A stretch of DNA of 64,000 nt. It comes from an uncultured Rhodospirillaceae bacterium. GTDB taxonomy: Bacteria; Pseudomonadota; Alphaproteobacteria; Rhodospirillales; UBA2165. Location: assembly GCA_913020445.1 (NCBI GenBank), contig CAJWAR010000007.1:41058-105057 (forward strand). The letters are read 5' to 3'. A model generated the notes under the pieces. The model made no database searches. It had not been told where the DNA came from and saw only the letters and a program-made list of their open reading frames with translations. Below are positions 9,657 through 17,122 of this stretch, piece after piece. A program made the translations under genes and the position numbers. Position 1 is the first letter of the stretch. Every line of letters starts with the position of its first letter.

Positions 9657-10712
9657 TTAAGTTGACTGCGCGTCGATGATTTCTTCAAGCATGGATTTGA
9701 TTGTTTGGCGAGGCTGCCAGGCGGGATAATCCGTCTGAAATTTCCGCAAATCAGATACGTACCACATATGATCACCCGTCCGACTACTGTCATCGAGCGT
9801 CCAAGCCAACGGCCTGCCGGTAATTTCTTCGCACAGCGTAATCGCTTCAATCACGGAACAATTGGCATAAATACCGCCACCCATATTATAGACCTCACCA
9901 GGCTTGGGAGCTCGATAGGCCTGCCAAAGTGCCGCGGCCAAATCAACGCCGGTGATATTGTCGCGGACTTGCTTACCTTTATAACCAAAGATCGTATAGG
10001 GCTGCTGACGGACGGCGCACTGCGCCAAATAGCTTAGAAAGCCATGTTGGACTGCGCCTGCATGAGCAGGGCCAGTAATACAGCTACAGCGAAAACCGAC
10101 CGTCTTGAGGCCAAGGTTTCTGCCATATTCCTGGACCATTAAATCTGCAGCGGCTTTGGAGACACCAAAAAAACTGTGTGTGCTGGCATCAATTGACATC
10201 GTTTCATCAATACCAAATTGAGCAAATGGATGTATATCCTCGACAGTCCAGCGGGTCCCGCCTTCGATCAACGGCAAATTATTTGGTTGATCGCCATAGA
10301 CTTTATTTGTGCTCAGAAAGAGGAACACTGCCTCGGGGCAATGCCGCCGCGTTGCCTCTAATAGTGTCAGTGTGCCGGAGGCGTTAATGCTGAAATCTGT
10401 TTTCGGGTCTTGGGCCGCCCAATCATGGGAGGGCTGTGCGGCAGCATGAACAATCACAGATATATCGCTACCGAGATCTGCGAATAACGCATTGATAGCT
10501 GCTTCATCGCGAATATCTAGATCGAGATGCTTGTAGGATTTAATTTCAGCGCAGATATTTGCCTTATTGTGAGCCGTGCTGGCTGCCGGGCCAAAAAACT
10601 CTGCCCGCATATCATTATCGATACCGATAACATCCAAGCCCTTATCTGCAAACAGCCGAACGGCTTCACTGCCGACCAGACCAGATGATCCAGTAATGAT
10701 CGCTATGCTCAT
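9657..10712 (-). CDS. NAD-dependent sugar epimerase, CDP-paratose 2-epimerase-like
   Basis: An extended short-chain dehydrogenase of 351 residues acting on a nucleotide sugar. The N-terminal NAD-binding motif is TGSSGLVGSEA (residues 7-17), and the Rossmann strand ends in GIDNDM. The family-like features GYKGKQVRDN and VYNMGGG point to the CDP-paratose/CDP-tyvelose 2-epimerase group. The usual YxxxK catalytic pair appears as FFGVSK, with Phe in place of Tyr; I believe some relatives share this but could not check it. It overlaps the second epimerase gene by 4 bp (ATGA), so the two are coupled. The exact nucleotide sugar is unknown. Confidence 0.8.
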   Translation of the reverse strand: MSIAIITGSSGLVGSEAVRLFADKGLDVIGIDNDMRAEFFGPAASTAHNKANICAEIKSYKHLDLDIRDEAAINALFADLGSDISVIVHAAAQPSHDWAAQDPKTDFSINASGTLTLLEATRRHCPEAVFLFLSTNKVYGDQPNNLPLIEGGTRWTVEDIHPFAQFGIDETMSIDASTHSFFGVSKAAADLMVQEYGRNLGLKTVGFRCSCITGPAHAGAVQHGFLSYLAQCAVRQQPYTIFGYKGKQVRDNITGVDLAAALWQAYRAPKPGEVYNMGGGIYANCSVIEAITLCEEITGRPLAWTLDDSSRTGDHMWYVSDLRKFQTDYPAWQPRQTIKSMLEEIIDAQST

Positions 10713-11794
10713 TTTAATTCCCCGGTAAATAGCGATTCAAGTGTTGCCTGATGTTCAACCAGCCAGTGATGAATATCGGTCAATATCGCCTTGGTGCCAC
10801 GTTGCGGCGACCAACCTCCGGTTTGCAGAATTTTACTATTATCCGTGACATACCACGGGATGTCGTTAGGACGCTCTTTTATAACTGATCCAATATCTAA
10901 CTGATTGCCTGATATATCCTGGCATAATTGCGTCAATTCGCCCAAGGAGACAGCATTTTTTGCTCCACCACCAACATTGAAAATATATCCTTTGTGATTA
11001 CCAATATCAGTTAACCGTGATGCCACCAAATCGGCCAGATCATCTATGTGCAATATATCTCTAACCTGCCGGCCGGTACCGCCATAACCGATGTAGTTCA
11101 ACGCGCCACCGAAGACATGACGGGCCATCCAAAATGTAAAGACGCCCTGCTCCACTTTGCCCATCTGCCACGGGCCGGCAATGACGCCACTGCGGTATAT
11201 GACGGCCTCAATACCGTACATTTCAGCATATTCTTCTATCATCATCTCGGCGGCGAGTTTACTGGCGCCATAAAGAGTGCGCGAACCTGCGGCTGAAAAA
11301 TTCTCGTTAACGCCCGCCTCAGACCAGCCAGGCCCGACAGCTCCAGTATCGGGATTGAAGCGCCCATTTTTATCTGGTAGCGGGATTTCCCGGAGCGCCG
11401 CCATACTGTAGACGCGGCTGCTCGACAAAAATATTATCCGGCCGCCGAAATTTCGTAAATGCTCTAAGCAATTCACGGTGCCGAGAAAGTTGGTGTCAAT
11501 CACGTAGCGTGCTTTGTCGTCCCGGTCTGAACCATGGCCGGCAAGCACGCTGGGTTCAGCGGCACAATCCAGCAAAACATCGACCTCTCCCAATTTGGCA
11601 ATATCGCTTGGGTTTCGAACATCGCCTTTAATAAAAGTTATTCCCTGCTCATCAAGCCTGGGCAGATTCAACTCGGAGCCAGGACGGTAGAGATTGTCCA
11701 AGGCGATAATTTCGGCTGCAGGGTGGTCTTGTTTGAATCGAATGGCCAAATTGGACCCAACGAATCCGGCACCTCCGGTAATCGCAATTTTCAT
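10709..11794 (-). CDS. NAD-dependent epimerase/dehydratase, CDP-paratose 2-epimerase-like
   Basis: A second extended SDR, 361 residues, with the NAD motif TGGAGFVGSNLA, ALDNLYRPGSELNLPRL and the complete catalytic YxxxK pair in TLYGASKLAAEMM. IGYGGTGRQVRDILHIDDL is typical of the same 2-epimerase group as its downstream neighbour, but the two proteins are clearly different. Being first of a two-gene unit with a coupled second epimerase suggests two consecutive steps, or a heteromeric enzyme, in making a deoxy- or epimerised sugar. The gene is divergent from ppiD with a 220-bp intergenic region. Confidence 0.82.
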   Translation of the reverse strand: MKIAITGGAGFVGSNLAIRFKQDHPAAEIIALDNLYRPGSELNLPRLDEQGITFIKGDVRNPSDIAKLGEVDVLLDCAAEPSVLAGHGSDRDDKARYVIDTNFLGTVNCLEHLRNFGGRIIFLSSSRVYSMAALREIPLPDKNGRFNPDTGAVGPGWSEAGVNENFSAAGSRTLYGASKLAAEMMIEEYAEMYGIEAVIYRSGVIAGPWQMGKVEQGVFTFWMARHVFGGALNYIGYGGTGRQVRDILHIDDLADLVASRLTDIGNHKGYIFNVGGGAKNAVSLGELTQLCQDISGNQLDIGSVIKERPNDIPWYVTDNSKILQTGGWSPQRGTKAILTDIHHWLVEHQATLESLFTGELK

Positions 11795-11923
11795 GACTGT
11801 CTCAGATCAATCGGTTTTTTCTCGGCTTTCATCGACCATATCCTGCCGATGGTTTAAATTACCCTAAAAAAGGACCGCGGCAACGATAGTTTACGGCAAT
11901 GAAAATTTGATCATAATTGCGTG

Positions 11924-11952
11924 TTGCGGCGGGGCAATCACGCTCTTATGAT
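11924..11952 (+). promoter_or_regulatory. Possible ppiD-trpE promoter
   Basis: TTGCGG (11924-11929) and TATGAT (11947-11952) are 17 bp apart, 62 bp before the ppiD ATG. The -10 hexamer matches five of six consensus bases, the -35 only three. It lies in the 220-bp gap between the divergent epimerase and ppiD genes, in which I see no other gene or clear structure. Confidence 0.35.
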
Positions 11953-12014
11953 GCCGCGCCTTAAAGCTACGCTCTATAGTGGCGCAAACGTGACGAAATT
12001 TAACTGGGTAAATT

Positions 12015-13910
12015 ATGTCTGAGACCAAGAAAAAGAAATCCTTTCGCGAAACCATGCTCTCCTGGGGAGCGAAAACTCTGCTCGCCCTGCTCGTTCTGAG
12101 TTTTATGGTTTGGGGTGTTGGTGATTATATCGCGCCACAGCACGATCAAAGCGCGGTCGCGACGATCGGTGAGATTGAAATTACCAGCCATGAATTCCAA
12201 GGCGAATTACGCCAGCAAATTAATCGCCTGCAGGGGATTTTCGGCGGCAACTTCACCACCGAGCAGGCGAAAGCCATGGGAATTGGCGACAATGTATTGC
12301 AATCTCTCATTCAACAGAGATTATTCGCTGAGGGTGCCAGGTCGATGGGGCTGTTGGTCAGCAACGATCTGGTGTCGCGGGAAATTCGCGACGATGCCCG
12401 TTTTAAATCACCAGGCGGAGACTTTAATCGTCTGACATTTAACGAAACGATCCAGCGCGCCGGTTTAAGCGAAGCCGGCTATATCGACTTATTCCGCAAA
12501 AGTCTGCTGCAAAATCAATTTTTAAGCGGCATCCAAAATGGCCGCTCGGCGCCAAGCTCGCTCGCTGACTTGATGTATCGTTACCGCAATGAGAAACGCT
12601 CAGCTAATTATATTGAGATCAAACACAGCTCGATCAATACCGTTCCGGCTGCTGACGATGAGGCGCTCAAGAAGTTCCATAAAGACAATGCTGCCCAGTT
12701 CACTGCTCCTGAATACCGCGCGATTACGCTGGTGCAATTGCAAATTAAGGATATCGTCGACGAAATTGATGTCTCGGAAGAGCAGATCAAAGAAGCCTAT
12801 GACGACCGCATCAATGAGTTCCAAACACCGGAAACCCGTAAAATCAAGCAAATATTGCTGTCAGACGAAACCAAAGCCAAAGAGGCTTATATTAGAATTA
12901 CGGCTGGCGAAGATTATGTCAAAGTCGCTAAAGAGGTCGCTAATCTCGATGCCGCGTCACTTGATCTCGGCACATTAACTAAAGCTCAACTGCCACTTAA
13001 AGAACTTGCTGATGCCGCCTTTTCTCAGGCCGCCGACACTGTCAGCGCCCCGGTCAAAAGCCCGCTTGGCTGGCACATTTTAAAGGTCACTGAAATTAAA
13101 GGCGCGACGCAAAAAACTATAGCTGACGTCAGAGCTGATCTTAAAAAGGGTATCGCCGCGGAAAAAGCCGTCGACAGTCTTTATGCGCTTTCGAATAAAT
13201 TCGAAGACGAATTGGGAGGTGGTGCCAGCATTACCGAAGCCGCCAAACGACTGAACTTCAAAGTTCGTAAAATCGCTACTGTTAATGCAGCCGGTGTTGA
13301 TGCGGCAGGTAAGAAAATCGCTGACCTCGATGCCAATATCATTCGCGTCGCCTTTGGTACCGAGCAGGATCAGGACAGTGCCCTCACAGATTTTGGTGAT
13401 TCGGGATATTTCATTCTTCATGTTGATGGTGTCACCGCCCCGGCGCTACGACCCTTTGCCAAAATCCGGTCTGATATTGAGCTTGCCTGGAAAACCGAAC
13501 AACGAGCCTCCGCTGCTGACAAAAAAGTCAAAGCGCTGGTTGACCGCATGAAAGGTGCCACGACCCTCGCCGATATTGCGAAAGAGCTGAAAGTCTCTGT
13601 CAAAACGACTGCAGAATTTATCCGCACCGGCGCTGGCCTCAAGGTACAACTGCCTGGTTCTGTGGTGAGCAGCTTATTTAAAGTAAAAGGCAAAAAGGCT
13701 GTCTTTGGAGCCACCAACAACACCCATTTCATCGCCCAAGTTAAAGACATCAAGCAGGCTAATCCGGTGGCAGATAAAAAAGGTCTGGATCAGTTGAAAA
13801 ACCAGCTGAGCAGCAATATCAGCAACGATATTACGCTCCAGCTTGCCAACGCTTTACGGGGGAAATTAGGAGTGACGATCAACCGTTCCGCGGTTGATGC
13901 TGCTTTTTAA
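12015..13910 (+). CDS. ppiD: Peptidyl-prolyl cis-trans isomerase D (membrane-anchored SurA/PpiD family)
   Basis: An inner-membrane-anchored periplasmic chaperone of 631 residues. One hydrophobic anchor near residues 18-37 follows a Lys-rich cytoplasmic start (SETKKKKSFRE). Next comes a SurA_N-like helical domain (about 40-200), then a parvulin PPIase domain (about 255-370, with VKSPLGWHILKV), and a long C-terminal helical region. In alphaproteobacteria this gene is commonly next to tpiA and ahead of trpE; here trpE follows after 5 bp. It helps fold outer-membrane and periplasmic proteins leaving the Sec translocon. Assignment is by architecture; the catalytic surface of the parvulin domain was not checked residue by residue. 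Confidence 0.9.
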   Translation: MSETKKKKSFRETMLSWGAKTLLALLVLSFMVWGVGDYIAPQHDQSAVATIGEIEITSHEFQGELRQQINRLQGIFGGNFTTEQAKAMGIGDNVLQSLIQQRLFAEGARSMGLLVSNDLVSREIRDDARFKSPGGDFNRLTFNETIQRAGLSEAGYIDLFRKSLLQNQFLSGIQNGRSAPSSLADLMYRYRNEKRSANYIEIKHSSINTVPAADDEALKKFHKDNAAQFTAPEYRAITLVQLQIKDIVDEIDVSEEQIKEAYDDRINEFQTPETRKIKQILLSDETKAKEAYIRITAGEDYVKVAKEVANLDAASLDLGTLTKAQLPLKELADAAFSQAADTVSAPVKSPLGWHILKVTEIKGATQKTIADVRADLKKGIAAEKAVDSLYALSNKFEDELGGGASITEAAKRLNFKVRKIATVNAAGVDAAGKKIADLDANIIRVAFGTEQDQDSALTDFGDSGYFILHVDGVTAPALRPFAKIRSDIELAWKTEQRASAADKKVKALVDRMKGATTLADIAKELKVSVKTTAEFIRTGAGLKVQLPGSVVSSLFKVKGKKAVFGATNNTHFIAQVKDIKQANPVADKKGLDQLKNQLSSNISNDITLQLANALRGKLGVTINRSAVDAAF

Positions 13911-13915
13911 AGCTA

Positions 13916-15436
13916 ATGCAGGTAACGCCTGAGCTAACCGACTTCGCGACTGTTTATGAAGCGGGCCAAACACAGATCGTCTCAACGACGTTAATCGCCG
14001 ATCTGGAAACACCGGTTTCCGCCATGATGAAGCTCGCCAAAGGGCAACCTAACAGCTTTCTGTTGGAATCTGTTGAAGGCGGCTCAATACGGGGACGTTA
14101 TTCCTTTATCGGCTTGAACCCGGATTTAATCTGGCGCTGCCACGGCAATGACGCCGAGATCAATCGATCAGCGCTGGCCGACCCAGCTAGTTTCGAGCCT
14201 TGCCCAGTTGCCGCAAAAGACGGCGCCCTCGCCTCGTTCCGCTCGTTGCTGGAAGAATCTAAGTTTGAGCTGCCGGACAACATGCCGCCGATGGCGTCCG
14301 GGCTGTTTGGCTATATGGGCTACGATATGGTGCGTTTGGCCGAGAACGTGCCCGACAACAATCCCTGCACCATCGATGTGCCGGATGGACAATATATCCG
14401 CCCGACCATCATTGCGATCTTTGATACCATCGAAGACCGGGTAACCGTTGTGACACCGATCTGGCCCACTACCGATCTGTCTGCTGAGCAGGCATATGAG
14501 CAGGCTTTGGCGCGTCTTGGCACAATACTGGATGATTTCGCCTCGAACCTGCCGCGCCAGCTTGACGATATCGATTTGGCCAGGCTGCCAGAACCTACTT
14601 CGAATATGTCCCAAGACGAGTATCATGAGATTGTTGCCAAGGGGAAAGAGTACATTTTGGCCGGCGATGTTTTCCAAGTCGTCTTATCGCAACGCTTTTC
14701 GGTGCCGTTTGATTTACCACCGCTGGCTTTTTATCGGGCGCTGCGCCGGGTCAACCCGTCACCGTTCCTGTTTTTCCTCGATTTTGGTGATTTCTCGATC
14801 ATTGGTTCAAGCCCGGAGCTGTTGGTGCGGTTGCGGGATGGCCGCATCACCATCCGACCCCTCGCCGGTACGCGGCCACGCGGTAATACGGTCGCCGAAG
14901 ACCATGCATTGGCCGAAGACTTGCTGGCTGATCCGAAGGAACTGGCAGAACATTTGATGCTGCTGGATCTTGGCCGCAACGATGTCGGCCGGGTCGCTAA
15001 AGTGGGCACCGTTGAAGTCACCGACCGTAATGGTATCGAGCTTTATTCCCACGTCATGCATATTGTTTCCAATGTTGAGGGCGATATCGATGGTGATAAA
15101 TTTGATGAGATCGACGCCCTGCTCTCAGGCTTTCCCGCCGGCACGGTATCGGGTGCGCCGAAAGTCCGGGCGATGGAAATCATTGATGAATTAGAGACAC
15201 TGCGGCGCGGTATTTATGCCGGCTGTATCGGCTATTTCGGCGCCAATGGCGATATGGACACCTGCATCGCGTTGCGTACTGCTGTCTTGAAAGATGGCCA
15301 GTTGCACGCCCAAGCCGGCGCTGGCATTGTCGCCGATAGTGATCCTGAATCTGAATACCAGGAATGCCGCAACAAGGCCAAAGCCCTCATCCGCGCCGCT
15401 GAAGAAGCAGTGATCTACGCAGGCAGCGAAAACTAA
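13916..15436 (+). CDS. trpE: Anthranilate synthase component I
   Basis: Makes anthranilate from chorismate with ammonia supplied by TrpG, the first committed step of tryptophan synthesis. The 506-residue protein has the usual length. Its N-terminal LLESVEGG is the tryptophan feedback-binding segment. The chorismate-binding domain shows GDVFQVVLSQRF, NPSPFLFFLDFGDFSIIGSS, IRPLAGTRPRG, DLGRNDVGRVAKVGTVEV and FPAGTVSGAPKVRAMEII, and ends with QAGAGIVADSDPE. It is 5 bp downstream of ppiD with no room for a trp leader peptide, so attenuation directly in front of trpE is not seen. trpG lies 4.3 kb away, beyond an insert. Confidence 0.98.
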   Translation: MQVTPELTDFATVYEAGQTQIVSTTLIADLETPVSAMMKLAKGQPNSFLLESVEGGSIRGRYSFIGLNPDLIWRCHGNDAEINRSALADPASFEPCPVAAKDGALASFRSLLEESKFELPDNMPPMASGLFGYMGYDMVRLAENVPDNNPCTIDVPDGQYIRPTIIAIFDTIEDRVTVVTPIWPTTDLSAEQAYEQALARLGTILDDFASNLPRQLDDIDLARLPEPTSNMSQDEYHEIVAKGKEYILAGDVFQVVLSQRFSVPFDLPPLAFYRALRRVNPSPFLFFLDFGDFSIIGSSPELLVRLRDGRITIRPLAGTRPRGNTVAEDHALAEDLLADPKELAEHLMLLDLGRNDVGRVAKVGTVEVTDRNGIELYSHVMHIVSNVEGDIDGDKFDEIDALLSGFPAGTVSGAPKVRAMEIIDELETLRRGIYAGCIGYFGANGDMDTCIALRTAVLKDGQLHAQAGAGIVADSDPESEYQECRNKAKALIRAAEEAVIYAGSEN

Positions 15437-15492
15437 CCCATTGTTTTTATTAAATAATTAAAGTGACCCGGGTCGATTTATTACAATGTTAA

Positions 15493-16620
15493 CTATTTGA
15501 GTTGGCCGAGATGAAGCGGTGACAGGCCGCGTTCTTTGGCCACAATTGCACTAATTGGCACCTGCACAAAGCCCTTCTCCGCCATCACCGCCAGCCATTG
15601 CGACAGCGCCATAATCGTGGCATCGCGGGGATGAGCGATCGCTACCGCATAGCCGTTGCGCTTAGCGAAAATCTCCATCCGGCGGAGCTGTTTGTTGACG
15701 GCCTCAACGGTCGGCTCATTATCCAAGAAAATATTGCGCTGGGTGAACGGCACATCATAGGCGAGAGCCACCGAGGCGCCAACGGTTTGGCCTGAGGTGC
15801 GGGAATCGACAAACAGCAAACCCCGGCGTTTAAGCTCCCGCATGACCACGTTCATGCCGACCGGATCAGCGGTAAAGCGGCTGCCCATGTGATTGTTGAT
15901 ACCAACATAGCCGGTAAAGCGCTCCAGGCCCCAGGTGAGACGTTTCAATATGTCCGCGGCTTCAATATCGCTCTGCAGCACGTTCGGTCCTGGATCGACC
16001 GATTTGTTGAGCGGCTCCATCGCCATATGCACCATGATTTCATGGCCAGCTGCGCGTGCTGCACTGACTTGTTTCGGCAACGCACCGGCATAGGTGAGAA
16101 ACGCGATGGTCAACGGGCCCGGCAAATTGATCGCGGCGGCAGTGCGTTTGCGATCGATGCCGGCGTCATCGATGACAATGGCGATTCGCGGCCCGGGCGG
16201 CAGCTCGGCGAGCTGGACAGCATTTTTACGCCAGGTACCGGCAAATTCGGGGGCGACAACAACGGGGTCACTTTTTTTGATAATTTCCGGTGGCGGTTCG
16301 ACCGGAGCTGTTGGCTCAAACACCTGCTCCGGCAAGGCTTCTTCATAAGCCTTGCTATGATTTTCAGCCGGCACCGCATCGGGTTCCGGCAGGATGGGTT
16401 TCGAAACTTCTGGTTTTGGCGTCTCGATGGGCACAGACCGCGCAACTATTTCTTTTTTCTTATGCCCATTAATCGACTTTTTAAGCGTCAATGCCCCCGT
16501 TGTGCCGACAATGACAGCAACAATGATAATGCCGGAAAATATCCAGACATGTACCGGAATGCTTTTTTGAGCAAACTCGATCAGCCGCATAATTAGATTA
16601 TTCGAATTAGTCGGCACCAA
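15493..16620 (-). CDS. Divergent polysaccharide deacetylase family protein (DUF610/YibQ-like)
   Basis: A 375-residue protein with an N-terminal membrane anchor (about residues 24-46), a Pro/Glu-rich linker to about residue 130, and a C-terminal divergent polysaccharide deacetylase domain. The strand RIAIVIDDAGID, the HEIMVHMAMEP motif and NNHMGSRFT are the parts expected to form the metal and active site of this NodB-related fold. It is exported or membrane-tethered with the domain in the periplasm. The substrate is unknown. The start is uncertain: TTG at 16620, GTG at 16617 (after GAGG) or ATG at 16590. It is convergent with trpE. Confidence 0.85.
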   Translation of the reverse strand: MVPTNSNNLIMRLIEFAQKSIPVHVWIFSGIIIVAVIVGTTGALTLKKSINGHKKKEIVARSVPIETPKPEVSKPILPEPDAVPAENHSKAYEEALPEQVFEPTAPVEPPPEIIKKSDPVVVAPEFAGTWRKNAVQLAELPPGPRIAIVIDDAGIDRKRTAAAINLPGPLTIAFLTYAGALPKQVSAARAAGHEIMVHMAMEPLNKSVDPGPNVLQSDIEAADILKRLTWGLERFTGYVGINNHMGSRFTADPVGMNVVMRELKRRGLLFVDSRTSGQTVGASVALAYDVPFTQRNIFLDNEPTVEAVNKQLRRMEIFAKRNGYAVAIAHPRDATIMALSQWLAVMAEKGFVQVPISAIVAKERGLSPLHLGQLK

Positions 16621-16687
16621 AGCCTCGTCCCCATAACACTATAATGGCCAAGATAGTGGAGAGAACCTACGTCAAAAACCTTTACGG

Positions 16688-17089
16688 TCAATTACCGATA
16701 TTGAGCGCCGCGAGATCTTCCAGGATCGGGCAGTCGGGCCGGTCGTCACCATGACACTTCTCGGCGAGTGTGACCAATGTGTGCCGCATGCTTTCCAATT
16801 CTTTGATTTTAATCTCGATCTCATTGATATGCCGCTGGGTGAGCGATTTCACTTGCGCACTGGCCCGGTGCTGGTCATGCCACAAATCGATGAGCTCGCA
16901 GACGTCTTTAATGGTAAAGCCGAGATTCCGCGCCCGCTGGATAAACCGCATGGTTTCTATTTCGGGGTGGCTGTAATCCCGGTAACCACTATCGGTGCGC
17001 GCAGGTGCCGGGATCAATCCGATGCTTTCATAGTAGCGGATGGTCTTTGAGGAGATACCGCTTAATTCAGATGCTTGTCCAATATTCAT
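16688..17089 (-). CDS. cueR: Cu(I)-responsive MerR-family regulator CueR
   Basis: A MerR-type activator of 133 residues that senses Cu(I) and untwists the copA promoter. The N-terminal winged helix is NIGQASELSGISSKTIRYYE, followed by a long dimerisation helix. The two metal-binding cysteines fall at residues 112 and 120 (KCHGDDRPDC), the positions known in Escherichia coli CueR, and the residue expected to decide monovalent metal choice fits the CueR/CopA-linked class. It follows copA by 33 bp on the same strand, so the regulator is induced with its target. The matching operator is at 19613-19633. Confidence 0.93.
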   Translation of the reverse strand: MNIGQASELSGISSKTIRYYESIGLIPAPARTDSGYRDYSHPEIETMRFIQRARNLGFTIKDVCELIDLWHDQHRASAQVKSLTQRHINEIEIKIKELESMRHTLVTLAEKCHGDDRPDCPILEDLAALNIGN

Positions 17090-17122
17090 TACGTTTCTCC
17101 AACAAAAAAACTGCTATGGTGT

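Noticed and set aside
13880..13916. Search for a trp leader/attenuator before trpE
   Set aside because: Only 5 bp separate ppiD and trpE, so there is no space for a leader peptide.
15465..15474. Palindrome GACCCGGGTC between trpE and the deacetylase gene
   Set aside because: It has no loop and no T-run and lies between convergent stops; a 10-bp palindrome alone is not evidence.
15889..16596. Long plus-strand frame of 235 codons
   Set aside because: It is antisense to the deacetylase gene, rich in His/Arg/Asp-type shadow composition, without a ribosome-binding site or recognisable domain.
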